Source of the DNA: Trichomonas vaginalis G3
Taxonomy: Eukaryota; Parabasalia; Trichomonadida; Trichomonadidae
Reading direction: 5' to 3'
DNA: 64,000 nucleotides
Assembly: GCF_026262505.1 (NCBI RefSeq)
Contig: NC_067206.1
Coordinates: 22,025,896-22,089,895 of the forward strand
Each line of letters begins with the position of its first letter. The first letter of the stretch is position 1. The notes under the pieces are model-generated. The model was not told where the DNA came from, searched no databases, and worked only from the letters and a program-made list of their open reading frames with translations. A program made the position numbers and the translations under genes. Below are positions 1 to 8,016 of this stretch, one piece after another.

Positions 1-92
1 CTGATGTAGCGTTAGCGTTTGAAGCTGTGTTTAAATTCACCGACTTAAGATCTGGTTCTTTTTCTTTCAAACACTCCGAACTATAGTTCTTT

Positions 93-611
93 ATGACAAT
101 ATTGTTTGTCGTTCGTGAGTCAACATTTGATGTTGGTTCAATTGGAACATTAACGGCACCAGCTAAGATGGATTTGCTTCTCATTTCATATAGAATAAAA
201 ACCTTTTATATGTATGAAATGAATAATATACTCGACAAGGGTTTGAATGTAAAGCTAACGAATGAAAATATTGTTGAATTCACTGAGACAGGAGCTGTGT
301 ATAAAGATGTAGAACTACTGAACAAAAGAGCAAAGGGAAGAAGCAGGAATATGAACAAAGGGTGGAAGCCTATAAAAATTTATGTCAATGATGGCTCAGG
401 AGGTTCAAACATAAAGTATGCAGAAAGTTATAGAGTTTATGCTCTCAAGGGAGAGAAGCCTTCATTTAAGAACAGCTATTCTAACACATATCCTCAAAAG
501 CTAACGGATGGGGAAGTGGATGATATGAATGACAGCAAAAATATTAACAGAAATGGCGACAGAGATGCATGGAATTTGTTTACCATCAGTCAATTGAAGG
601 TTAAACTTTAA
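93..611 (+). CDS. Hypothetical protein of element A (172 aa)
   Basis: I do not recognise this protein. It is basic in the middle (residues about 75-100, with KRAKGRSRNMNKGWKP) and has a polar, Asn/Asp-rich C-terminal third. No membrane segment or catalytic motif is seen. It is convergent with the packaging ATPase, and the ORF ends overlap by 4 bases. The first ATG is at 93, but a later Met (MDLLL or MNNIL) could be the true start because the first 25 residues are low in complexity. Its place beside the ATPase suggests a structural or packaging accessory role; this is inference only. Confidence 0.4.
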   Translation: MTILFVVRESTFDVGSIGTLTAPAKMDLLLISYRIKTFYMYEMNNILDKGLNVKLTNENIVEFTETGAVYKDVELLNKRAKGRSRNMNKGWKPIKIYVNDGSGGSNIKYAESYRVYALKGEKPSFKNSYSNTYPQKLTDGEVDDMNDSKNINRNGDRDAWNLFTISQLKVKL

Positions 612-1494
612 AACAATGTTGGTCGTTCCCATGGAATATTTTTGACTTTAATGGTATTAGTCATGATATGAATCTCAAGGTATGAACGAGGAGAGATGAG
701 AGACTTATATGCTTCCCAAATTTCTTCAAAAGGTAATGTTATACCTGACTGTTTCCAAATGAGTTCAATGTCATAGCGTGAGAAACCTTGAAAGATAACG
801 AAGTCAGTTATGAGACGTTTTATGTTTAAAGCTAAAAACCTCCATGTTTGCATAAGTATTGCTACAGTTAAATGGTAATGTCTGACTTTAGTTATGATGT
901 TAGCTAATGGTGAGTCTGGTTTTGACACTAAACCTTTTCCGGCGAAGTCGTCACAAACGAGCAGAGTGTTTGAAGGATACTTTTTGAAGGGGTATTTTGA
1001 AAGTTTTGATAGAATGTAGTTTGTAAGTCGTTTCATATCGTAAACTCCTGAGTATTGACGTAAGTGGTGTTTGTCAATAATTCTTTCCATCTCCTCAGAA
1101 GTCTTTTGCATCCTGACTGTATAAATTCAACGATGGCATAATATTTCCTCTTACGTCGAATGTAACGTTGAAGAAATTCAATGAGTTCACTGTCTGGAAC
1201 TTTAACGACAGAGGCTTGAACTTTTGACATAAATGTTTTCGCTGTTGAGTCCATAGAGTCTGAAGTTGCTGATATAATGATTTGGTCATAATATGAGTCA
1301 TTTCCTAAACGTTCTGTTATGAGTATATGACGAATGAGGTTAAATGTCTTACCTGAACCCATCTTTCCACAATAGAAATACACACCATTTGAACAGAACT
1401 CATAATCTTTGCTGAAAGGAAGAATAAGAGAAGAGTTAAGTTTGTCTGTAGTTTCATTCATGTCTTCATCTACGTCATGTATTAAATGCTTCAT
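608..1494 (-). pseudogene. Polinton DNA-packaging ATPase (A32/FtsK-HerA type), broken
   Basis: A Walker A segment (YCGKMGSGKTFNLIRH) lies in the upstream part and a Walker B segment (NTLLVCDDFAGKGL) in the downstream part. The region around IITKVRHYHLTVAILMQTWR matches the equivalent stretch of the element B ATPase near 35 kb (ILKKLRHFNISVVICVQTAK). In the family this enzyme pumps genomic DNA into the preformed capsid. The gene looks broken, with about one break, and is treated as a fossil. It starts 16 bases from the divergent gene at 1511, so one short AT-rich spacer serves both. Confidence 0.8.
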
Positions 1495-1510
1495 TTTATC
1501 TCCATTAAAA

Positions 1511-2392
1511 ATGCAAGTCAGAAATATTCAGAACATAGCACCGAGTCTAACTGACAAGAGTATAAAGATATACTATGAACACGTTATGATGAAACCAACC
1601 AAAATTCAAGAAAGTCAGTATACTTATGAATATCCAAGACACTGGGTAGAGTATGTAGGAGGTGAGAAAGCTATTGAAATCAGACAGGTTCGAAGTATTC
1701 CAGCAGGAAGAACAATATTATTGAAGAACTTTAATGTTTTGAGATATAATGATGAAACAAAGAAGCAAGATAGTTTCCCTGTTGCTGTGTATGTGAACTT
1801 AGATACAGGAGATGACATGAAAGTTTTTAATACAAAGCTTCAAACGGTAGTGAGAGAACAACTGACTGCGGAAGGACATCCATTACCTTCAGAAGTTACC
1901 ATAGCATATAATTTTGAAACAAACTCAATAGATTTTAAAGTCATCTCTGCAAAGAAGTCAGGTTTTACATTTAATGAAGCAGATGTATATTCGAATGAAA
2001 ACTTCAAAGCTATTGCATGGTTAGATAATGACGATTGCTTTAAGAAAATATTTAAATACAGTGACTCAACGATGTCAATAGATGACCTTCGTGGAATGTT
2101 ACCATCGACGTTTACAGTAGAAGGTTCAGCAGGATTGCTTACAAGATTGTCAATTGGTGGTATTTGGTCTCGTGAGAACATTGTTATAAAATCCAGTATA
2201 AGTGAATTTGCTGAAGAATCTATATTATGTCTTTCAAACTACATGTATTCGCCGCCAAAGCATTATAGTATAACAAACTTTGTCAGTAAGTTTAACATAA
2301 GACTTGTCGAACCTTCTTCAATGAAAGATGTTGTGCTACCCAAAGACGGAAAGGATGGACTCATTATTGAGATGATTTTAATAGCATATTAA
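1511..2392 (+). CDS. Jelly-roll-like minor capsid/vertex protein, element A (293 aa)
   Basis: It is homologous in layout to the element B proteins at 22481-23329 and 29776-30636. All three share an N-terminal Y-x-[YF]-[ED]-Y-P-x-[RH]-W block followed by a KAI...R segment, a middle beta-rich region, a block ending LCLSNxMYxPP and a C-terminal F-x-V/I-x...D-G...L-I-E-x-x-x-I-x-Y strand pair. That C-terminal pattern resembles single-jelly-roll vertex proteins of Polintons, but I infer the role from beta-richness and context. The ATG at 1511 is preferred because it lies just after the divergent ATPase start. The gene abuts the next gene with no spacer. Confidence 0.5.
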   Translation: MQVRNIQNIAPSLTDKSIKIYYEHVMMKPTKIQESQYTYEYPRHWVEYVGGEKAIEIRQVRSIPAGRTILLKNFNVLRYNDETKKQDSFPVAVYVNLDTGDDMKVFNTKLQTVVREQLTAEGHPLPSEVTIAYNFETNSIDFKVISAKKSGFTFNEADVYSNENFKAIAWLDNDDCFKKIFKYSDSTMSIDDLRGMLPSTFTVEGSAGLLTRLSIGGIWSRENIVIKSSISEFAEESILCLSNYMYSPPKHYSITNFVSKFNIRLVEPSSMKDVVLPKDGKDGLIIEMILIAY

Positions 2393-2617
2393 ATGAGCTT
2401 GTTCTTGAAGGTCATTCATGATGAAATAACTGTTGTAGAAGATGTTAGCAATTGTTCAGACATTTTGAAGCGTATAGATGATATAAGAAATAAGTTAGAT
2501 AGACCGCAAAGCGGTGAGGGCGAAGCCCGTGAGAACGCTTATGTTTCATTGACTTTCTCCAGTAACGAGAACTTTTATGAGATAATATTGAAGAGAGATG
2601 ATTTTAATATGGGGTAA
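2393..2617 (+). CDS. Small acidic hypothetical protein (74 aa), element A
   Basis: A 74-residue protein with a short hydrophobic N-terminus (MSLFLKVIHDEI), a charged middle and no recognised motif. Its ATG follows directly on the stop codon of the upstream gene, and its own stop is followed directly by the ATG of the next gene. Such end-to-end packing is typical of viral gene blocks. The function is unknown. Confidence 0.45.
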   Translation: MSLFLKVIHDEITVVEDVSNCSDILKRIDDIRNKLDRPQSGEGEARENAYVSLTFSSNENFYEIILKRDDFNMG

Positions 2618-3145
2618 ATGGTAGTTTGGGCAGCTTTAGGCGCAATGGGAACAAAAGCATTAGCATTTGGAGCAAAAGCACTTGGAGCTTATGACGCAGT
2701 AAATAAAATGAGTGGAGGAAGGGTTTCAAAGACATTAGACGCAAATAAAGGAAAGATTGGAGGCTGGGTTGCAAAGAAGTTAAGATTAAATAAAATGGGG
2801 CTCATAAATAAAGCATCCAATTTGGTTGCGACTGAGTCAGAAAATGCTTTAGGAAAAGACGATGAGTTTGCAAAACACGCAAAAGACTTTAATGACCAGA
2901 TGAAAGGTGAAACAATGCATTTAAATAGAGTCGATGGAACTAAAGAAAATGTTTCTTCTCCACTAGTAGTTCTTCCGTATGGTCCCTATGGAATGTATGG
3001 AAACCATTACGAAAGACCATTTGACCCATTGACTGGTGGAAGTAACTGGTATCATTACGGCCGAAGAAGAAAGACAGTCAAGTTGGAGACAGACGTGAAG
3101 AAAGCAACTAAAAAGAAACCAAGGAAGAGAGTTATAAAGCAATGA
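2618..3145 (+). CDS. Gly/Ala-rich small virion-type protein (175 aa), element A
   Basis: The first 40 residues are Ala/Gly-rich and amphipathic (AALGAMGTKALAFGAKALGA), followed by a basic region, a tyrosine/proline-rich stretch (LPYGPYGMYGNHY) and a very basic tail ending KKATKKKPRKRVIKQ. This composition resembles the small pVI/pX-like core or membrane-active proteins of adenovirus-like and Polinton virions, and the other small amphipathic proteins in this window (22236, 25553, 52238). The basic tail could bind DNA. The role is inferred from composition and from its place beside a capsid-type gene. Confidence 0.45.
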   Translation: MVVWAALGAMGTKALAFGAKALGAYDAVNKMSGGRVSKTLDANKGKIGGWVAKKLRLNKMGLINKASNLVATESENALGKDDEFAKHAKDFNDQMKGETMHLNRVDGTKENVSSPLVVLPYGPYGMYGNHYERPFDPLTGGSNWYHYGRRRKTVKLETDVKKATKKKPRKRVIKQ

Positions 3146-3166
3146 ATTCAACAGGGTGAAAAAACA

Positions 3167-3180
3167 GGTGAGATCTCACC
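3167..3180. terminator. Palindrome after element A gene block
   Basis: A perfect 14-bp palindrome, GGTGAGATCTCACC, sits just 3' of the last gene of the block and is followed by CTTCACCTAAA and TATTTTTG. The same palindrome with a similar tail occurs at about 32164 and 33228 in element B. It could be a 3'-end or regulatory signal; terminator is the nearest type and is a guess. Confidence 0.3.
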
Positions 3181-3277
3181 ACTTCACCTAAATCTATTTT
3201 TGTGCTATGTTTTCATACGTGTGAGGGTGGTGATATCATTAATTTTTAAGTTTATTTTTTATTTTATTTTTATATAA

Positions 3278-3598
3278 ATGACGAAAACTATTGAGATAAC
3301 AAACTACAACGGTCATGAGTTCAAGAATTTGTTCTTCGTTCCTCGTGAAAATACATTCTATCAGATACGAGGGAGAAAGGGTAAAGTTAGTTTGAGCGTT
3401 TATGAAGGAATGAAGAATGGAAAGTTTATACAAGCATACGATACAAACGGTAAGCGTGTTTCATTAGCTTTGTCAAAACTTACAGGTATAAACTATGACA
3501 GTGACTTTGACCTATATGAAGAAGAACGTGAGTCAGAAGATTATGAGCTGTTATATGAAGCACAGCAATGGGAGGAGTTGCAATACTTTTGTAAGTGA
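3278..3598 (+). CDS. Stand-alone domain related to the C-terminus of the element B HNH endonuclease (106 aa)
   Basis: The N-terminal 75 residues (KTIEITNYNGHEF, then RENTFYQI, then YDTNGKRVSLALSKLTGI) align with the C-terminal region of the HNH protein at 26953-27537 (ETIEITDYGEHTF, then EQDSFYFY, then RDTDGKNVHILLNKFKKLYGI). That suggests a small DNA-binding or specificity domain that exists both alone and fused to a nuclease. The C-terminal 30 residues are very acidic. The ATG at 3278 follows an AT-rich leader of the element A/B type (TTTTTATTTTATTTTTATATAA). Confidence 0.5.
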   Translation: MTKTIEITNYNGHEFKNLFFVPRENTFYQIRGRKGKVSLSVYEGMKNGKFIQAYDTNGKRVSLALSKLTGINYDSDFDLYEEERESEDYELLYEAQQWEELQYFCK

Positions 3599-3963
3599 GA
3601 ACGTTTATTTTTACATTAGTGAAGTCGTTTGTTGTTGTGCATGAAAATTCGGTTCACTTCACTTCTGACAAAAGTGACAAGTTTACATGGCAAAAATAGT
3701 TTACATGGCAAAAATATATAGGGTATTTTTTTTAAAAGTAGTTATCTTTATATATAAAAATAAAACTTTTGATATATTTGAGTAAATGATTTATTAATTT
3801 ATTTATTTATTTTTTTTAAATCAAATCATATAAATATATATATATATATAATAGTGAAATAGAACAAGAGATAATTATTGATGATTAAATTGTAGACGAG
3901 GATAAAAGTTTAGATAAATTAATAAAATTAGTGTGGAATCAGACAAATTTCGGGTTGTTTGGG

Positions 3964-4024
3964 AAGGAATTGTTGGCTATGATGTACTGATTCATGATCA
4001 GTACATCATAGCCAACAATTCCTT
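3964..4024. repeat. Perfect hairpin 1 (28-bp arms, 5-nt loop)
   Basis: The left arm 3964-3991 (AAGGAATTGTTGGCTATGAT...) is exactly complementary to the right arm 3997-4024, with the loop TCATG. I paired all 28 bases by eye and found no mismatch. The function is unknown; it could form a cruciform or a small-RNA precursor-like transcript. Confidence 0.9.
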
Positions 4025-4028
4025 ATAC

Positions 4029-4084
4029 AAAGTTCAAAAACTTGGGTGCAATCAGTTCTGATTGCACCCAAGTTTTTGAACTTT
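4029..4084. repeat. Perfect hairpin 2 (27-bp arms, 2-nt loop)
   Basis: The left arm 4029-4055 (AAAGTTCAAAAACTTGGGTG...) is exactly complementary to 4058-4084, with only TT at the tip. It starts 4 bases after hairpin 1 ends and has an unrelated sequence. Two unrelated perfect palindromes side by side are unlikely by chance. Confidence 0.9.
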
Positions 4085-4363
4085 CCATTAACAATTGTTC
4101 AATCACATTTATACAACCCAAATCTATACCAATCATACTCTTATTCATACATCATATTTTAAAAACTTTTTTGCAATATGATATATGTAAAGTGTCAAAA
4201 ATGAATTGAACCGAATTTTCATGCATTACAAGTGAAGTCGTTTGTGAAAACATTAGTGAGGTGAAGTGGTTGGTGGCTTTGTATATATTTAAGGTTAAGT
4301 TAGTGTTGTCGTTTGTGTTGTAAAATATACGTTAACGGTTTCGTAAAGTGTCAAAACCGCTAA

Positions 4364-5146
4364 GTGGTGTACGGAGGCGCGCAGTGCCACAGTACACGAC
4401 TTAGGTATACTAACTTTATCACAGACGACATCAATTGCCCAGGTGTTCAAAAGTTGGTTGACATTAACATTGGATGGATGTTTGAAGAAGCAATAAACGA
4501 GTTGAGAGACAATGCAAAGAACAAGTTTCAGACAAAGAAAGGAAGAGCACCAAGTACATTTGATCCAGACTCATTCAAGGATTCAGTGAAGTTTCTTATG
4601 GAACATGATGCAGATGGATGGGTTGAACGTGTTTTTACGATCTTTCCAAGAGAGCTCATTGAAACATTTCGTCCAGCTGTACTTCAGAGACTCAGACAAG
4701 ATTTCATCTACGCAGTTCAAATGGTAATTGTTTTCAGCAAGAATGACAAGATACAGGAGAAGTGTGAGAAGGATTGCAAGAAGATCTTCAGGAAATACAG
4801 AAAGACGAAGAAGAATGGAAAGGGGAAAGGAATGACAAAATACCGTGCAGAATGCAGAGTTCCAAAAGATGGTTCATTTGTATATTTTCACAAAAGAGAT
4901 ACACATGAACTTTACGAAGGTGTTCTGGAGAGAACTACTTCTCATGTTGATGATCATGATGTCAAATTGTACATTGTCCACGATACTTTCCTTCGCGCAG
5001 AATGGGAGACTCAAAATTGGCATCGTATATTACCACATTCAGAACCAAACACGATCGTTTACCAAGCTCAGAAAAGAATTCGTGAACGAACAAGGGTAAT
5101 CTTCAACAACATCCTTCATGAACTGCGCGGAGAAGAAAGTCGATGA
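4364..5146 (+). CDS. Hypothetical protein (up to 260 aa), start uncertain
   Basis: I do not recognise this protein. The middle is rich in Lys/Arg (KKIFRKYRKTKKNGKGKGMTK) and the C-terminal part is mixed alpha/beta. The open frame begins with GTG codons, and the first in-frame ATG is about 110 bases downstream (MFEEAINEL). The first 30 bases lie in a 13-bp inverted repeat (4360-4372 and 4392-4404, one mismatch) around a GC-rich loop, so the annotated N-terminus is doubtful. ACTAACTTTATCACAG at about 4409-4424 resembles a trichomonad branch-point/3' splice site, so a spliced start is possible. The base composition is less AT-rich than the flanks. Confidence 0.4.
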   Translation: MVYGGAQCHSTRLRYTNFITDDINCPGVQKLVDINIGWMFEEAINELRDNAKNKFQTKKGRAPSTFDPDSFKDSVKFLMEHDADGWVERVFTIFPRELIETFRPAVLQRLRQDFIYAVQMVIVFSKNDKIQEKCEKDCKKIFRKYRKTKKNGKGKGMTKYRAECRVPKDGSFVYFHKRDTHELYEGVLERTTSHVDDHDVKLYIVHDTFLRAEWETQNWHRILPHSEPNTIVYQAQKRIRERTRVIFNNILHELRGEESR

Positions 5147-5254
5147 ACCAGCTGCCCCATCAAATATACATGAACAAGCTTATTGGGACGGACGTTAAAA
5201 ACTTAATTAAATGATTTAATAATTCTATTTTTTTAATCACAATCAAATAAAAAG

Positions 5255-5854
5255 ATGAGGCATAGACCAACAACGAGTGCAAAAGGAGAAGTAACATTTG
5301 GATACAGTGTTAACCAGGACAAAAGTAAAATATTACAGAATGTTCAAGTTAATGTAAATTCACGTGATACAGAACCGAAACCAAAACCTTCAGAATTTAG
5401 TACAAGAGAAATTGTAACAGAAGCTACACCATCCGATGATGGAATTCAAGTTGTTTATGGACCACCGAAAGTCTATGAACCAGTTGATACTGATGATAAA
5501 ATTACAACAGAACTTATGCATATTTATCGTGACATGTTAATTAGCAATAGTGGTAATATAATGAATTTAATAGATGATTCAGGAAAAATAATTTTACCTC
5601 ATGATAGTTTAATTCATGTAATAAGTACTTTGTGCGGGGTTTCAGATGATAAAATTAAGATACAGTATTTCTTAGACGAAGAAGTCAATTGCTGTGGAGC
5701 ATTAGCAACAAAAATAAATCCAATAAAAGAAATTTCAGCAATTAAAGTTAATAAAAATGGTGTCGTTAATGATTTGAATTTAACTTATAATGACATCTAT
5801 AATTTAATTGTTGATGAATATAAGATTTCATTGGAAAGATTTTATTTAATTTGA
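5255..5854 (+). CDS. Conserved Polinton protein, homologue of the capsid-adjacent gene of element B (199 aa)
   Basis: It aligns along its length with the protein at 39074-39655. Both have a polar N-terminus with VxVNVxxRD, a Pro-rich linker, a helix-rich middle and a C-terminal block with CCGxxxxxIxxIxxIxVxKxGxxxxLxxxYxDIxxL (here NCCGALATKINPIKEISAIK). Two adjacent cysteines before Gly are kept in both. The function is unknown; linkage with capsid genes suggests a virion or assembly role. The ATG at 5255 directly follows the leader ATTTTTTTAATCACAATC. It is convergent with the next gene, and the ORF ends overlap by 9 bases. Confidence 0.55.
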   Translation: MRHRPTTSAKGEVTFGYSVNQDKSKILQNVQVNVNSRDTEPKPKPSEFSTREIVTEATPSDDGIQVVYGPPKVYEPVDTDDKITTELMHIYRDMLISNSGNIMNLIDDSGKIILPHDSLIHVISTLCGVSDDKIKIQYFLDEEVNCCGALATKINPIKEISAIKVNKNGVVNDLNLTYNDIYNLIVDEYKISLERFYLI

Positions 5855-6637
5855 ATATTCTAATTGTAAAATAACATAAAATTTATTTTTGTTTTTGAAA
5901 ATTTTCCTTGGCACTTGTGGAGTCATATCAAATGTAAAATAATGTTTTGTTTCATCAACACTTGTATGAACTCGTGCTTTTTTGGATAATAAATAATAGA
6001 AGATTTCGGTCCAATATGAATATGGGAAACCAATATCAGGATTTTCCTTATTAAGAGTAAATTTTTCATTTAAGTTAGTTTTATCAGGAAATATCTGAAG
6101 GCTTATTACATTATTCGTTGCATCATCAAGTTCAACTTTTAAACTATAATCATTTTCATCAAATAAACTTATCTCACCAGTTTCTTCAGAAACTTTCTTT
6201 GTTTTGATTTTTTCTTGTCCTGTTTCATTGTTTTTTTCAAAAAACTTTCTCTCGATTTCAGACTTTAATTTTCGAGTTATCATTTTACTAGTCAAGTCTT
6301 CACCATCAACAGTTTGGAAATTTAAATCTAAGAATTCAATTGGATGATTGATTGGAATAACTAATTGTTGATTAACAAGATTTTCAGAATTTGCAAAACA
6401 TACAAAGTTATCATTTCTATTTTCCATCATATTTGAGTAGAAAACAATCTGATTTTGTGGTGTATCATATTCTTGATTTTCAGTCAGAAGTTCAGTTTCA
6501 TTATTCAAAATAAATCTATTTTTTCGTTCAAAAAATTTAACATCTAATACTCTGATTTGCTTATATTTTGCTGAAATAAATTCAGGTGGTAACTTAGCAC
6601 GCGTTTTATTCATAATTGGAAAATAAATACTTTGCAT
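5846..6637 (-). CDS. Putative minor capsid-like beta-rich protein (263 aa), segment D
   Basis: Beta-rich, with the stretch NHPIEFLDLNFQTVDGEDL resembling the I-x-x-L-x-V-x-L-x-D-x-x-G strand-turn typical of single-jelly-roll vertex proteins in Polintons (compare LANINLTLVDANFVPVKL at about 38.2 kb). The N-terminus is basic and the C-terminus ends in alternating beta residues (KFYVILQLEYSN). No catalytic motif is seen. The role is inferred from pattern and context and is not certain. Confidence 0.4.
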   Translation of the reverse strand: MQSIYFPIMNKTRAKLPPEFISAKYKQIRVLDVKFFERKNRFILNNETELLTENQEYDTPQNQIVFYSNMMENRNDNFVCFANSENLVNQQLVIPINHPIEFLDLNFQTVDGEDLTSKMITRKLKSEIERKFFEKNNETGQEKIKTKKVSEETGEISLFDENDYSLKVELDDATNNVISLQIFPDKTNLNEKFTLNKENPDIGFPYSYWTEIFYYLLSKKARVHTSVDETKHYFTFDMTPQVPRKIFKNKNKFYVILQLEYSN

Positions 6638-6668
6638 TCTTTAAATACTAATTAAAAACATAGAAATT

Positions 6669-7606
6669 TTAAAGAAACTCTGATAAATTTTTCCACTCTT
6701 TAATTATATCATTCATTTTATTAATTTGGTCATCTAAATTATCCCATTCAAGTTCAAGAAGTAAATAAAATCCTTTTTCTAGAAGACCTTCTGGAACAGG
6801 TTGTGGAAATTTTTTATAATTTTTTTCCCCTTCATGTTCTTTATCTATTTCTTTAGCTTCATCATACAAATATCTTAAAACGTAATGTGGTTCATCAGAG
6901 AAATTTGGTAAAATTGCTTTATTTTTATCTGTTTCTTTTGCAAAATATTGATCCAAATTAAAACCATATGAAATACAACTCTTATATTTCAATAATTCAT
7001 CTTCTAAGGAATACAAGTTCATTATTGCTTTTCCAAATATTGTTGTATCAGATATTTTAAAGACATGGTTTGTCTTTTTATCAAGTATGTAAAGAAAAGT
7101 AACATCACGTGGTTTTTTAAAACTCTCAATTGATTTTGAGATCACAATAATATCATACGTGTGCCAATATCCACATGGTGGAAAACTGATTTCATATTCA
7201 AGGGTAGCGTTAACAGAATTTGCTGGAACGACATTAGGATCAAAAAATGATGTGAAATTTAAGTTTTTAATAGTTTACCTTCGATATTTTTAAGTTGGTC
7301 ATAAAGCATAAATCCTCGTGCAAGTGAGATAATAATATCATTTGGATTTTCTGATTGAATTATTTGATCATATGGTGGTGACCAAATTTCTTTGTCATTA
7401 CCATAGAAAGCGCATGAAAAGACATTATATTCTGGATGAAATTCAACAATTGCTGAGAAACTCCTATCTGTTGGACTCATGATATACAATGCTGAATTGT
7501 TCTTGAAGAAATTGAATTCTAATTCTGGGTAATAACTTGGATCTTCAGCATTCTTATTAACATAATCTAAAGCAAGATTATAAATTAATTCAGTTTTTTG
7601 GTTCAT
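6669..7606 (-). pseudogene. Broken or split hypothetical gene region, segment D
   Basis: Two adjacent minus-strand open stretches (about 115 codons upstream, about 158 codons downstream) with little space between them. The upstream part starts with a proper ATG (MNQKTELIYNLALDYVNK) and is beta-rich. The downstream part is Lys/Glu-rich with a hydrophobic GFYLLLELEW near its end. They may be one broken gene (about one break) or two neighbours. I recognise no family. The upstream leader contains GATTAAAAACAATG, similar to the C/D leader type. Confidence 0.4.
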
Positions 7607-7662
7607 TGTTTTTAATCAACGATAAAATTTTTTATAATTGAATTTGTTTATTCAAATTAGAA

Positions 7663-8016
7663 ATGTTACTTTTTCCACTAATGGAGAAGAGAAAGATCAA
7701 GAAGATAATAGTTGATGAAGGAACTTCATTTGAGAAGATATTCAACTTTGACGGTAATGGTTGGTTCACAACTATTACTGATAAAGATGGAGAACATTTC
7801 AGACCCAGAAAGGCACCAAGAAAACTTCAAGATCTGATTGAACCAATCAAACCAAAGAAGCCAAACAAACAAAACAAACCAAAGCAAACATCGGAAACAT
7901 CGGAAACATATCCTATACCTGAAGTCCAAGAACCAGAGAGACTTTTGATACCAAGACCTGTGGATGACAAATATGATCCAGATAAGTTCTTCCCAAAAAT
8001 ACCTAAGTTAGAATAA
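7663..8016 (+). CDS. Basic Pro/Lys-rich small protein (117 aa; possible start at 7681)
   Basis: The start is MLLFPLMEKRKIKK. The second Met (7681) follows TTACTTTTTCCACTA, an Inr-like word, so it may be the real start. The middle is a low-complexity Lys/Pro/Asn/Gln linker (KPKKPNKQNKPKQT) and the C-terminus is Pro/Asp-rich. No fold is recognised; it could be a scaffold or nucleic-acid-binding linker protein. It overlaps the end of the convergent gene by 9 bases. Confidence 0.45.
   Translation: MLLFPLMEKRKIKKIIVDEGTSFEKIFNFDGNGWFTTITDKDGEHFRPRKAPRKLQDLIEPIKPKKPNKQNKPKQTSETSETYPIPEVQEPERLLIPRPVDDKYDPDKFFPKIPKLE

Larger units (their letters stand above)
1..3600. mobile_element. Polinton/Maverick element A, partial
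   Basis: This segment carries an A32/FtsK-type packaging ATPase on the minus strand, followed by a compact plus-strand block with a jelly-roll-like capsid-associated protein and small structural-type proteins. The ATPase and the capsid-associated protein have clear homologues in element B (20.8-44.6 kb). The palindrome GGTGAGATCTCACC followed by a TTCACCTAAA...TATTTTTG tail also recurs in B, so A and B belong to related families. The left end lies outside the window and no terminal repeat is seen at the right. At least one gene is broken, so it is read as a fossil. Confidence 0.7.
3618..4245. repeat. Symmetric mini-element with direct repeats, inverted repeats and twin hairpins
   Basis: The 15-bp word AGTGAAGTCGTTTGT occurs in direct orientation at 3618-3632 and 4231-4245. 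Exactly 5 bases inside each copy lies one arm of a 19-bp perfect inverted repeat (TGCATGAAAATTCGGTTCA at 3638-3656 and its complement at 4207-4225). The inside is noncoding, very AT-rich, and holds the two perfect hairpins listed separately. The symmetric order DR-5-IR...IR-5-DR suggests a MITE-like or terminal-repeat unit. No ORF of note lies inside. Confidence 0.6.
5212..7640. mobile_element. Polinton-related segment D, ends not seen
   Basis: The gene at 5255-5854 is homologous to the gene next to the capsid gene of element B (39074-39655). Its leader contains TTTTTTTAATC, the motif found before element C genes at 50.6, 52.2 and 53.1 kb. The minus-strand genes that follow have beta-rich minor-capsid-like character. 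No terminal repeats were found, and at least one gene is broken. Whether the small genes further right belong to the same element is unclear. Confidence 0.4.
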
